This document shows, in pieces, positions 11,528-23,130 of a DNA stretch of 64,000 nucleotides (the first letter of the stretch is position 1; each line of letters begins with the position of its first letter). Origin of the DNA: Ptychodera flava. Taxonomy: Eukaryota > Hemichordata > Enteropneusta > Ptychoderidae. The position numbers and the translations under genes are program-made. The notes beneath the pieces are model-generated. The model was not told the DNA's origin. It worked only from the letters and a program-made list of their open reading frames with translations, and did not search any database. The DNA is taken from NCBI RefSeq assembly GCF_041260155.1, contig NW_027248277.1, positions 8,786,212-8,850,211 of the forward strand, given 5' to 3'.

Positions 11528-14500
11528 CACCCCCTCTCAAAAAAAGAAATTTTTCAAAGAAAAATCTTTCTTTTACAAATGTTATCTTGAAAAGGATTTA
11601 AGTACTCAATTTTGTTTTACTCTAAAGTAAAACTTCTTGAAAGTGAACAACAATAAACTCTAAATACGAGAGAGACAGTCTGCAATTAAATTGTCTCTGC
11701 CTTTGATATGTCTAATGTCAAGATTAAACTCCTGTAACATTAAACTCCATCTAAGCAATCTCTGATTTTTGCCTTTAAATTTCTGTAGAATACAAGAGGG
11801 TTGTGATCATATAAACCACTATTGGCTGATTTGAAGAAGTAACATAAACTTCAAAATGCTGTAAAGCTAATATCAAAGATAAACACTCTTTTTCAATTGT
11901 AGAGTAGTTTCTCTGGGATTTGTTAAATTTGCGTGAAAAATAGCAAACAGGATGTCCCATGACTATCTTCTTGCAATTTGTTGTTGGAAAACTTGAAATG
12001 GCACTGAATTTGGCATAAAGTATGCACGGCAAAGTCCGGTTATTTTTACTGAGTTCGATAAAGTCATTGTTCGGCAAATACTTGGCTTCCTCCTGGAGAT
12101 ATTCCGCTTTCGCAGGATTCAGTCCGTCTGGATGTTGTTCCACTGGATTACTGTCGCAGACATCTTCGTTGTGGTAGATGATGTTTGTCCTCGTTGGAAC
12201 ATCTTGGAACAAATGTTCATGGATTGGTTCTTTCACCTGTTGTGTTGTTCTGGCTGGAGGTGTGCCAACTTTGTAGACTCCAGCTTCTCCAGGATTTCTG
12301 AGTTCTGAAGCTTGACCGAGCCCAGCTTTGAGTTTAGAGTATTTTCACTCAAGTCAGTTTCAGTATCACTATCTTCATAATGGTTTGAACTGACTGCACT
12401 GACAGGCTGAGTTATAGTAGGATTATCCCTATCCAAATATGGCTTAAGCATATTTATGTGACATAGCTTTTTTTGTTTTCGCCTGTCAGGTGTTATTATG
12501 ATGTAATTTAAATCGCTCAATTTTTTATCAATTAGGTATGGCCCAAAGTAACGAGCATGGAGTGGTTTGCCAGGAATTGGAAGTAGAACAAGAACTTTTT
12601 GACCTGGTTCAAACTTCCTTTTTGAGGTGTTTTTATCATATTGGTTTTCATTGACTGCTGAGATGACTCAAGATTTTCTCTGGCTAATTCACATGCTTTA
12701 GAGAGTTTTGTACGAAAATCTGACACATATTGCAAAATATTCAGACAATCATCATCGTCTGATAGGAATTTCTCTTTAACGAGCTTAAGTGGGCCACGGA
12801 CTGTATGTCCAAATACAAGCTCAAATGGGCTAAAACCAAGAGACTCCTGAATTGACTCTCTAACAGCAAAGAGCAAAAAATGAATTCCTTCATCCCACTG
12901 CTTCTCTGTGTCAAACAGTAGGTCCTAATCATGTTTTTCAAGGTTTGATGAAATCGCTCAAGAGCACCCTGACTTTCTGGATGATAGGCGGATGACCTAT
13001 ACTGTTTAATGCCTAGCTGATCCATTACTTGTTGAAAAATACCAGACATAAAGTTGGAGCCTTGATCGGACTGGACACATTTAGGGAGGCAAATAAAGTG
13101 AAAAATTTGACTAAAGCTCTCACTATAGTCTTTGTCTTTATGTTTCTCAGTGGTATGGCTTCTGGGAACCGAGTTGATGTACACATTATTGTCAGCATGT
13201 ACTCATTTCCTGATCTTGTTTTTGGTAGGGGCCCCACACAGTCTATTAGTATCCTACTAAATGGTTCTTGAAATGCAGGAATTGGCTGTAAAGGGGCCTT
13301 TGGAATGGTCTGATTTGGCTTTCCTACCATTTGACATGTGTGACAAGTTTTACAGAAATGTGCTACATCCTGCCTGAGATTAGGCCAATAAAAGTGACTG
13401 GAAATTTTGTGATAAGTTTTCCTGACTCCTAAGTGACCAGCCCAGGGCGTTTCATGGGCCAGGCGCAATATTTCAGCACGGTAGGGCTTTGGAACCACTA
13501 TTTGATGTTTTATAGCCCAATCGTCATCAACCAAAACATCTGGAGGTCTCCATTTACGCATGAGAATACCAGATTTTGTATAATAGGAAACAGAGCTATC
13601 TGAAGTTTTACCTTCATCATCTACCCTGTCAAACAAAGACAAAATATCTGGGTCTTTGTGTTGTTCTGCAATGAGATTTGATCTAGAAAATGTCTGACTT
13701 TGGTCAGCAGAAGTTTTACTGGAAGTTTCAAATCCACGAGGGATAACGGAATGATCCGTGTCAAACACCTGACTGAGAAAGGTGTCATTTAAGTCAACAT
13801 CTGTGACATTATTTTTGAGAGTATTTTGATTCTCGGAAGTTTTCTTTGACATGGCTCGAGTAATAGCACATGAAGGAAATAAATCGGGTATCTCTTGTTC
13901 AATTGGCTCTGGATCCTGATCTAAACTAGGATTATCAGTCACAAGTGGATTAGTAATGACCTTGTCCCCAGCAAGGTCGTTTCCAAGAAGAAGGTGAATC
14001 CCTTCAAAAGGCAAAAAAGGCCTAATACCTAAAGTCACAGGTCCAGAAACAAAGTCCGAAGACAAATAGACATTATGGAGAGGAACAGGAATATAGTCAT
14101 TACAATCTACCCCCTTAATAAGAACTTTAGAACCTGAAAATGACTTTTCAGAAAACGGCAGGGTATCTGCCAACAAAAGAGACTGGAAGCCCCGGTATCT
14201 CTTAAAATTTTGACAGGGGTAGCGGAAGAAAAAATCACTAGAAAGTGAATAAAACCATTATGAATAAATGGCTCGAAAATACCCATAATGCTATCTTGAG
14301 AAGAATTGACCTTGACCTCATTAATTGGGGATAAGAGGGGTTTAACCTCAGAAAATGTGTTGCACACATTATTAGACTCTAATTGAGTTGATGAAGAAAT
14401 AAAGCCGGTGGGCTTAGATCCACTTTGACCACTTTGACCTTCACGTTTTCTTTTCAATTTGAAACACTCTGACATTAAATGGCCGTCTTTCTTACAATAA

Positions 14501-15726
14501 TTACAAGAAAGTGTACCGAACTGTTTGTCAGGAGGAGATTGAGACTTGGGATCTGATGATGTGGGAGTGTTACTTGAACTCTGTGAACTGTTGTCATTTG
14601 ATTTTCTACTCTCCTTTGAAAATTCTTGGATGAAAAGGAGGAGTTAAATTTACCTGCATTGTTTCTGTATGAAAAGGACTGGGATGGTTTGCTGAGAAAT
14701 GAAGATTTGTGGGTCAATGAATAATCATCGGCCAAACGTGCAGCAACCTCTAATGTATCTGCCTTTTGTTCATTGATAAATGTCTTGATGTCACTCCGAA
14801 TGCACCTTTTAAATTCCTCAATCAAAACAAGTTGTCGTAATTTGTCATAATTCTGACTGACCTTTTCCGAAGAACACCAACGATCAACAGTTGTTCTTTT
14901 GTTCGAGCAAATTCAACATAAGTTTGATCCTTCACCTTCTCACAATCCCTAAATTTCTGACGGTAAGCTTCAGGCACCAATTCATAGCCCTTGAGAATTA
15001 ATTCCTTCACAGAATCATAATCTGAAGCCTGCTCTACTGACAACTGAATGTAAATTTCTCTGGCTTTACCCACCAAAGCACTCTGCAAAAGCATAGACCA
15101 GGACTCCTTAGGCCAGTTCAGACTCTGAGCAATTTTCTCAAAATGAAGGAAATATTTATCAACATCCTTTTCTTGGAAAGGGGGAACTAACCTGAAATGC
15201 TTAGTGATGTCAAACTTGTCTGAAGGGAAGAATTTTCCTGACTGTCCAAGCTCTAAACGTTTCATTTCTAATCTTTCCTGCCTGTCTTTCTCTCTCTGTC
15301 TTTCTTCCATTTCTAATTGCATTTGTATTTTTTCTTTTTCTAATGCCTGTCTCTCTTTTTCCATTTGTAATTCTAGTTCTTGATCTCCAAATTTGTCTGC
15401 ATTTCTAATTCTAATTTTCTGAGTTCAGAGGTAGACTCGGGCTCATAATCTTTCAGGGTGGATTCCTCAAATTGGCCTAAATCAACTAGATGTTTGGCAA
15501 TACGGTACTGTATTTCCCTCTTGCGCATAGATCTTTTGACTTCTACTTTAAGGAAATTGGCCAGTGCAATGAGGTCGTCTTTTCTGAGGGAATCAAATGT
15601 GTCCTGATCAAGGTCATCCATTTCCTCTGGTTTAAATTCCGCCATGATTAAATTTCGCTGAGTTCACAGAATACTGTAGTTTTAAAAAGGCAGGCAAAAT
15701 GTTGTCAAACGGCTCAAAATATTCGT

Positions 15727-15744
15727 CTCCCGGACGAGCCCCCA
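15727..15744 (-). other. Primer-binding site of proline-tRNA type
   Basis: Three bases inside the 5' LTR, the minus strand reads TGGGGGCTCGTCCGGGAG. This matches 17 of 18 positions of the proline-tRNA primer site well known from gammaretroviruses. It sets the element's orientation and confirms the LTR edge. Confidence 0.75.
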
Positions 15745-15747
15745 ATT

Positions 15748-16312
15748 TGTTACGTGCAGAGAAAACGAACAAAAGGGTGAACTCAGCAGTTTCCGTTTAA
15801 ACAAAATTTATTACGAAAAAAAACTAATTGCTAAGTCAGGGATAGAGTACAAGCTTTAAAAGTGTACAGACTACTTATCTCAGCTGGGACGGCAAAGCTC
15901 CAGTCTCAGAGTTGTAACAGTCAGTTGGATGAATGAACAGTCCTTGCAGGCTTGCAGCTGCACAAAGTCCACAGTATAAATCCAGGGTTGGCAGTGAAGG
16001 TCTTGAAAAGTCTTGAGAATGACTACTGCTGGAGTTTAGTAACACACAAGAGACACGATCCCAAAAGTCTGACTGGAAGCTGTGCACGTCCCTTTTATAA
16101 AGGCATGTAAGAACAATCTAGAACTTTTATTGACATGCTAATTACTGTTCTAAAATTATCTCCCTTACACAACTAATCAACTTTCCAGAACATTCCAAAC
16201 ATGACTAATTGAATTCAAGGTTGTGAGGTCATTAAGGGCAGTGACCTGGAGAATGTTCTAGACTAATTGAACTCAGGTCATGATGAGTGTGGGGTAAATG
16301 ACCTACATAACA
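15748..16312 (-). repeat. 5' LTR of the Gmr1-like element
   Basis: 565 bp from TGTTACGTGCAG to ACATAACA on the plus strand. It differs from the other LTR by one substitution near the start and two single-base length differences, by my reading. It contains ttttataaag at about 16093-16102, whose complement ctttataaaa could be a TATA box in the element's own orientation. Confidence 0.9.
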
Positions 16313-17578
16313 TGTCATACACGCAGAGTCTGTCTGCATAACCTGAGTTAAATGTAACATGCTTTCCATCCGAAAAAACCGAAGACCAACTGAAAGAAAG
16401 AATCATAGAACTTTTGAACTGTATTCGTGCTCACAAAGTCAACTGAGATAGTGCACATCGGATCAAGGTATGTATCAGTTGCTGTTCCTTTTAAAATATT
16501 CCACCTTAAAAAACAAAATCCACAGGAACGGATAAGCGTTAGCGCCCTCTATACGCATTCGCATATTGGCATCCACTGAAACATTTTTGGTGATGTCATC
16601 AAGTATCGGTTTGCTCGCCACACTTAGGAGGAGTCTCAGCTCTATCATTCTATCTTAATCAATAATCCGAAATCTGTACTATTTTACTCTTCTGCAGTCA
16701 ATAGTTATCTAGTTATTCCTCATGTCAGACTACAGTCATAGCCAGGTTAAATCTCACTTACCTGTTTATATTTTTCAAAATCCGCCATATGTGACTATTA
16801 AAAACTATATTGTAAAATTAGGTGTTCTTCTGTAGTCATTTACAATAGATTCACTTGGCTATAGGGAATGTATTTGGCTAAACTGGCGCAGTATGTCAAC
16901 CCTGACAAACGTGTGTTCTCATAGCACTTCACGACCAATGTAATATTTTTTTCGTCTTTTCCCCCGCAACAGCAAATATAAAATCTTGCTGGAATATTTC
17001 TTGGTGTGCATCCGGGATACTTCTTAACTTTCTGCACTTATCAGGGGTACTTTGTAAGGCTTAGACTTTTCTTAATCGTTTCTTATCAAAGTATGTGTAA
17101 ATGATATAAAAATGATTACAGTATTAGCCTTAATTATTGTATGTGAGGTTTTAATGACATTGTTGATGCATACAAGTTTCTGAACGCATTTGTCTGTATG
17201 CAAAACATCTTAAATATTGCATGAAATATTATCATATTTGATATTTTGTTTTCTTCTGGTGTATTTAATACATTTTATGTCAGTTTGCTACAATTTTCAA
17301 GAATTACCGAAAATAATTATATACCTTCCATGAATAGTTCAGCTGAATTTCTTTCTGATATGTTCCGCGCGCATTCAGAAAATGTTAAAGCAGCTGTATT
17401 TCACAAACTTGTGAAGGGATAGCTACATTTGTGTGTATCAAAAGTGACTAATGAAAAGAAAGAATCATATGTAGCCAGACTCATGAATACAGGATGTCAC
17501 AAAATTCACGTTGGCTTGCAATATTCAGCAAATATTTAAGGTAATAAACTTCTTAAAGGCGGATACAATAACACACTG
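16313..17578. other. Unit B flank, no gene
   Basis: Non-coding. It aligns inverted with about 32.6-35.03 kb of unit C, apart from the fold-back element found only in C. The uninterrupted reading near 16745-16775 (cctgtttatatttttc, ggttaaatctcacttac) shows the empty target of that element. Confidence 0.55.
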
Positions 17579-17957
17579 CAAAAGTATAAGCGATGTATAC
17601 ATTTATACTGAAAAAGTATGAGCGATTTATACATTTATACTGAAAATAAGCGATGTATACATTTATACTGGAAAAGTATAAGCGATTTATACATTTATAC
17701 CAAAAAAGTATAAGCGATGTATACATTTATACTGAAAAAGTACAAGCGATGTATACATTTATACTGAAAAAGTATAAGAGATTTATACATTTATACTGAA
17801 AAAGTATAAGCGATGTATATATTTATATTGAAAAAGTATAAGCGATGTATACATTTATCTTGAAAAAGTATAAGCGATGTATATATAATTTATACTGAAA
17901 AAGTATAAGCGATTTATACATTTATACTGAAAAAGTACAAGCGATGTATACAATATC
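17579..17957. repeat. Minisatellite, about 12 copies of a 31-bp unit
   Basis: Tandem units of the form aagtataagcgatgtatac plus atttatactgaa, with gatgtatac/gatttatac variants alternating among neighbours. The array is missing at the equivalent place in unit C, so it expanded, or was lost, after the duplication. Each unit is itself rich in gtatac/tatac palindromic words. Confidence 0.9.
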
Positions 17958-19054
17958 AGTTTATGCCTCTGGAGAATTCTGCAAACAACTCTGTAGACTG
18001 TCAGATGAATTCCCAAACATCCTGCACATGATGAGATGGTCATTGTCTGTATGTCTGTGCTTCTCTTAAAGAACTAAAATTCTCTTTACACAACGAATCG
18101 GCGAGGGCAGTTTTATGTGAATAGTACCAGACGTTATGGGTGAGAGAGAGCACTCTTTTTGATACGAAAACAGAACTGCAAACGTGTTTTTTTAAACTTA
18201 AATTTTCTGTGACCCTATTGATCGATATTGGTCCATTATGATACTGCCAATCAGCGGTATTATTTTTTTGAAGTTCCATTTTCAATACAATTTTTTTCCG
18301 GTCCCTCTAATGCACCCTCATGTTTTTCAAGTCCCCCAAAAGACCTCCAGCGATGTTTTTGAATACCGCGTGAGGAAGGCAGGAGTCAGTGAGTTTTATT
18401 TATACAAGACGTTACTTTATTCTCTACAGAGTTGAAGACTAAGTCGTATACGTGTCGACAGACAAATGTACATAATGCCATGGATAACAATGAAAATGTG
18501 ATGAATAATAAGACAAAGTATGAATAATATGCCAAGTCCTTTATCACTGGTAAGAAAATAAAATCATATAGAAAATCAGAACACTGAAGCCGTATGAGGC
18601 TGATGCTACTTGATCAACAGAAAGTGCGTAAAAGTGAAATATGATTTAAGTTTTTACAACAATCTTCATGAACACCCCACGACCGTAAGGCTTCAAATCG
18701 ACAAAACACATTCCAGACAAAAGTGCATGTCAGTCACTTCCTCCCTTGTATTACTTTTTTGATTCATTAAAACAGTATTTATAACCTCATAAGAGCATAG
18801 TTAATGCTTTTTATGTTAATTGTGTACATTAATTATGAACATTGAACAACCTGTTCTACTCTTTTATTAAAGAATAATTTTCCACAAGTAAGTTAAGAGC
18901 GCTATCGTTGTAAATGTAACATATTACTTGATCATTACTTCGTCCGTTTTCTAATATGTTTACATTCGTGCGACTAAGGTCTTAAAGTAAAATCCTAAAA
19001 ACGTCTGTCTAAAGTCTCAGGAAAGATATTGTATGCTGGCTATCGTATGCTGAG

Positions 19055-19912
19055 ACCAGATGTGAACTGAATGTGCTCACGTGGTTTACAAAAGGTTCAT
19101 TACATAGTGGTACGCTTCACAGAATGATCAGATATCTGTCAGATCATTGTATGTAGTAGGTTTAATCAACTTTTGCACAGTACTCCCAGAGTTAAATCAC
19201 TAATTACAAAAACTTCATTTTATATGCAGATGAGCCATTTATTTACTTGACAATGCTCGGTGCTTCACGCGACGTCTAGATATTTATTAGATCAATATGT
19301 GTAGCCGGTTTCACCAATCAGATTTCTGTCGGATCAGTACCTGCAGTAGATTTCATCAAATTTGATGCAGTTATATCGGAGTTATATGACTAATGACAAA
19401 TCTTCATTAAACATGCAAATGAGCTATTTATCAACTTGACACTGCCCGATGCTTCTCAGAACAGTTAGATATCAATCAAGTATCATCAAATTTGATGTAG
19501 GAATTTCGGCGTTGTATCACTAATTACAAAAGTTCATTTAATATGCAAATGAGCAGATAATTGACAGGACACCCACACTGTCATCAAAATGTACTGAGAT
19601 TGTCGTTTGAGAAAATTTTCATGAGATTTTGTGCAGTATTTCTTGCACTGTCATTACTGTCTCCTTCGGAAACCATTATATGAAAAAATATGAAAAGATA
19701 GTTCATAACTTCATTAATATGCAAGCCACACTAACCAAAATCTAATAAATTATTGCAATTAGCATGCAGTACCTGTATACCAATCTGACTTGAATCCGTT
19801 CAGACAGATAGTCAGACAGACACACACATACACACACACTCACCCATACGGACAGACAGAAATACAGACATCGCTACGACATTAGCTCACATGTGTGAAA
19901 CATGAGCTAAAA
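19055..19912. repeat. Composite insertion with about 120-130-bp tandem units, unit B only
   Basis: Three to four diverged repeats of a unit with the words agatatctgtcagatca, atcaaatttgatg, tatatcggagttatatgac and catgcaaatgagctattta, followed by a CAGA/CACA patch (about 19800-19865) and the tail gacattagctcacatgtgtg. It interrupts the homology between unit B and unit C, so it is an insertion or expansion. The family is not recognised. Confidence 0.6.
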
Positions 19913-20029
19913 ATGTATCTCAAGGACAATAAAATGGAATTGATATCAAGCAAGATAACATACAGGATTAACATCGAGATCTGTACCTATAAATCATCCC
20001 TCAAAAATTATATTATTGTTCCCTTTACT

Positions 20030-20165
20030 ATCGTCAGACAAAATACTTCAGATCTGTTACCAATGCAACAGTACTAATGGCAATATTCTCAACAGGACAC
20101 TTTTTCGAAAAATATGACCATTTTTTGTTAGAGCGAATGCGGCCTTTCTGGATGAACTGTTCATG
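20030..20165 (-). pseudogene. Decayed second copy of the GPCR tail (unit B)
   Basis: Repeats the end of the receptor gene and its 3' flank downstream of the real stop (ttccagatctg-like words, aatggcaatattctcaacagg, gcggcctttctggatgaactgttcat). Units A and C have equivalents. The reading frame is not kept. Confidence 0.55.
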
Positions 20166-20232
20166 CACCTTAAAACCATCCCTCAAAACGTCTGTTGATG
20201 GTATTTCCCGTTTCTATCGTCAAATACAACCC

Positions 20233-21246
20233 CTACAGTTCGAATGCAGATTCAACCGCATTAATGGCAATATTTTCAACAGGTGTCTCCTTCGAACAAC
20301 ATGGTAATTTCTTTATCAGACCGAACGTGGCTTTCCTGAAGGAGCTGTTCATTGCACTGTAGATGACGAAGTTCCAGAAACTGTTGGATGCCAAGACGCA
20401 GGTTACTGCAATAACGATTGAAGGGGACACTTCTTCATGAAATGCCTCTCCACGAATATGCTTATACAAATTTAACAATCCGTACGGCGCCCATGCTAAA
20501 AAGAAGACAAGTGTTATAAGAATGCACATTTTCGCTGCTTTCGTACTTGATTTGTCAGTGGCACTACTTCCAATTTGGTTCCTGCGATGCCCACTACCAG
20601 CTACCAGACTGCGAATCCGCCTTCGTTGGTTTCGTAAGGTCATAGGTATTCTGATGTAGGCGAAAACTATCCCTCCAAATGGAACAATCCCACAGATAAC
20701 GCAGGTGGATATCCATAAATACAGCTTATTGTAGTTGGGGAGGCACATAAAGTTGTTAGGGTTGTATATGTAAAAATCGCTATCGATTAGACCAAGAGCG
20801 ATTGCGTACAACGCCAATAAAGTCCACGCGATAAGAGTAACCATGATCGCTCTTGTCTTTGTCAGTACATTGAGATAGTAGATAGGTCGTGATATTGCAA
20901 GGTATCTGTCCAGAGCGATCAGTGCCAGGGAGATTGTTGATGCTGTGTACACAATGTGATTTAATGCACCCAAGACAAAACATCCCGGGAATACAGAATC
21001 AATAAGCGCTTCTCGGGTCACACATCCAACCAAAGCTGTACCGAACAGCAATCCGACTCCGAGATCAGCAACAGCTAGGGACATCATGAAGCAGCGACCC
21101 CCGATTGATAGAATGTTGTTTTTGCTGAGCACAGCAATGTTTAACACGTTACTGCTGATAATTAGGAAAGCGATGACAGCAAACAAAGTCGTTTCCGTCA
21201 CGACAACGGCAAGACCTGTCTTGTGCTCACCAACCATCCTGTTCAT
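20233..21246 (-). CDS. Orphan rhodopsin-class (class A) GPCR, intact
   Basis: A 337-residue seven-helix receptor in a single exon, predicted at the plasma membrane and coupling to G proteins. Visible class A marks are Asn33 (TM1), Asp61 in SLAVAD (TM2), Cys89 with Cys168 as the likely extracellular disulfide, Asp113-Arg114-Tyr115 (DRY), Trp141 (TM4), Pro189 (TM5), LAWAPY 250-255 (TM6) and NFVIY 292-296 where NPxxY is usual. The N terminus is short (about 15 residues, no signal peptide), the third loop is basic, and PCC at 315-317 may be palmitoylated. The start is shared by the unit C paralogue (MNRMVGE). The ligand is unknown; DRYLAISRP resembles aminergic and adenosine-type receptors only in a general way. 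It is the inverted partner of 29748-30761 and belongs to a local expansion. Confidence 0.9.
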   Translation of the reverse strand: MNRMVGEHKTGLAVVVTETTLFAVIAFLIISSNVLNIAVLSKNNILSIGGRCFMMSLAVADLGVGLLFGTALVGCVTREALIDSVFPGCFVLGALNHIVYTASTISLALIALDRYLAISRPIYYLNVLTKTRAIMVTLIAWTLLALYAIALGLIDSDFYIYNPNNFMCLPNYNKLYLWISTCVICGIVPFGGIVFAYIRIPMTLRNQRRRIRSLVAGSGHRRNQIGSSATDKSSTKAAKMCILITLVFFLAWAPYGLLNLYKHIRGEAFHEEVSPSIVIAVTCVLASNSFWNFVIYSAMNSSFRKATFGLIKKLPCCSKETPVENIAINAVESAFEL

Positions 21247-21249
21247 TGG

Positions 21250-22879
21250 TACGTAGCTGAGATTAAACTGAAGTCACTCTGCCTGTCTGTGTAATTCTAG
21301 AAAGAAAACAGAATAGTTGGAAAGATGTCATTGGCCATAATTTGTGTGACGTACACTGTGCGAATAAATATTACAGACATTGATAATAAAGAAAGCTATG
21401 TATTTTTGAATCATCTCCAGAACCTCAATAGATGCTTTGTGTGGTGAAAACTTCTTTATTCGCCTAATATTCGACTCATGAGATCTTTCTCACAATAATT
21501 ACTAAAGCTTATCTTTCAAAGTATTTCTCATGCACGCGACCTCTTTTCTGAATAATTTGCGGTCTTATATATGCCCGCCGCTTTTGATTAATTTTGTATA
21601 TTTCTGTGATTTGTTTATTTCAATATCTTTTGCATACTTAATAATGTTTATGGAATCAATTCATTATTTTGTGAATTTCCTTTTACCCCTTCGACGCTTG
21701 TTCCATACATCCTGAATTAAAATATTGGCAATATCGTGGCAAATTATGCGTAACATTTGATGTTTTTAAATTATCACGATCAACTGATTGACTTCACTCG
21801 CAGACAAATCATCTTCAGCCATAAATAGTATATGGTTCAAATATCAGGCCGCAGTAAACTTTCAATGGAATTCGCCAATGTATTGTGAAAAATTCTTTGG
21901 AAGACGAAATCTCATCTATCCAGCTGGGTAACCGAATTAATTTGTAATTGATGACAAAAGTTTGAACATAGTTGAATTAAGTTTTGCTGTAACCATGATA
22001 TGACTTAAACTTGACCTCTGATCTGAAAGACGAACTATTATATAATGCAGAGGAAATGGCCATGACAAATAAGGTGACCAGCTTTATTGAAACAACATGC
22101 AACGAAGATGTGTTCGCAATAATTAAATCGTGGGTTTAAAATATAAGTGCCGTGTTGGGTTTCCCCGATAGAGATCATTTGATATTTAGTACAGATGATC
22201 TCCCTGATGAGATTGCGAGTGAGTCATAGTAATGATGATTCTTATTTAGGTGAAAGTAATTTATCAAAGAAGAGGTCTGTTTTCATTCATGCATTTAAAA
22301 TCCGCAGCACATTTCGGCCAACCATAAACCAATTTGCTCCTTCAAAAAAGAAAATCGAAAGAGGGCTAAGTTTCACTTTCCAAATGGTTTTATCATCTTG
22401 ATAGTTAACTTTTCTGCTATTTCTAAATTTAAAATCTTTGGTCTGATACTGAAATATAGGAAACAGGTGTATACTGCCGTGAGGGTGGCACTTTGCAGCC
22501 ATTCAAATTTCCCTCTGACAAACTATATATCCAACAATTCATATTTCCGGTTTTTTTTTCAATTTTCTATGCACTAAATATCCAATTTTCCCCTTTTATC
22601 CAATTTTCCCCTTTCATTATGGGCGCGGCGCCGTATCTTTGCAATCTTTGGATACTATGGCGGAAATAAACGTATAGACTTGGAATTAAGGTGTAACAAA
22701 TGTACTTCAGTTGATGGGAGGGGCTCGGTAACGACAATTGCACAAGATAATTTTAAAAATTAGCGGGAATAAAATCGTCTCACGACCGACATAGTTATAC
22801 TGGAAGAGAAGCAAACGCTGTTCTTTGGTTGGTAGAGTACGTGTACTTCAGGCAATGAATTAAATTGGTGTGTTCAGCG
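21250..22879. other. 5' flank of unit B receptor and unassigned DNA
   Basis: 21250 to about 21920 matches the upstream regions of the other two receptors. Beyond that no gene, RNA or repeat was recognised. 22540-22620 contains two copies of tccaattttcccctttt. Confidence 0.5.
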
Positions 22880-23130
22880 GCAAGAAATTAAATTCAAGAA
22901 ATGGTTGATGAAGGACGAAGCCACCGCGAAATACGTGTTCATCTCCAAAATGTTTTACCCAATGCAAATGGTATCTCTGAACGAAGTGTAAGACGATAAA
23001 GTCTCAAACATGATATCAAACGCCTTCAAGGTCAAGATTTGGATCGGGTTGTAACGGATGCGATTCATAAGGTGGGCCGGCATACGGTTTAAAAACTATG
23101 ACGGGGTACTTAGATCATTATGAGGAGAAC
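22880..23130 (+). mobile_element. Fossil fragment resembling an integrase-type transposon protein
   Basis: Translation shows stretches such as MVDEGRSHREIRVHLQ and NGISERSVRR, a helix-turn-helix-like N-terminal pattern I associate from memory with long integrase-core (rve) proteins of invertebrate mobile elements, and further on an AYGLKTMTGYL-like stretch. No integrase core follows. The fragment is broken in several places and old. The family is unknown and the call is tentative. Confidence 0.35.

Larger units (their letters stand above)
10965..16312 (-). mobile_element. Ty3/Gypsy LTR retrotransposon, Gmr1-like, broken
   Basis: A 5.35-kb element lying on the minus strand between two nearly identical LTRs. 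Parts in its own 5' to 3' order: 5' LTR (15748-16312), primer-binding site, a gag-like region with a coiled-coil-type charged stretch (about 15.65-14.5 kb), a CCHC zinc knuckle near 14.5 kb, an aspartic protease motif DTGA near 14.2 kb, an integrase with its HHCC zinc module and DDE core (about 13.5-12.6 kb), then RT and RNase H motifs (about 12.2-11.8 kb), a purine-rich tract and the 3' LTR. Integrase before RT is the order known for the deuterostome Gmr1 group, the reverse of ordinary Gypsy. The element is broken, with several breaks, and is a fossil, but a young one: the LTRs differ at only about three places. It is absent from the matching site in unit C. Confidence 0.85.
9735..21920 (-). 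repeat. Segmental duplication, unit B
   Basis: Same orientation as unit A and inverted relative to unit C. Matching runs to C include 9740-10060 with 35940-36295, 10840-10964 plus 16313-16500 with 34900-35110, 17960-18440 with 31640-32060, and the receptor with its flanks. Unit B is longer because it gained an LTR element (10965-16312), a minisatellite (17579-17957) and a composite repeat (about 19055-19912), all missing from C. Confidence 0.8.

Noticed and set aside
11097-16087. Conserved 68-70-codon frames in both LTRs
   Set aside because: They repeat because the LTRs are copies. No protein features and no reason to call a gene.
10955-16320. Clean target-site duplication of the LTR element
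   Set aside because: Flanks gttaacat and tgtcatac share no 4-5 bases outside the LTR. The apparent AACAT repeat overlaps the LTR's own TAACA end.
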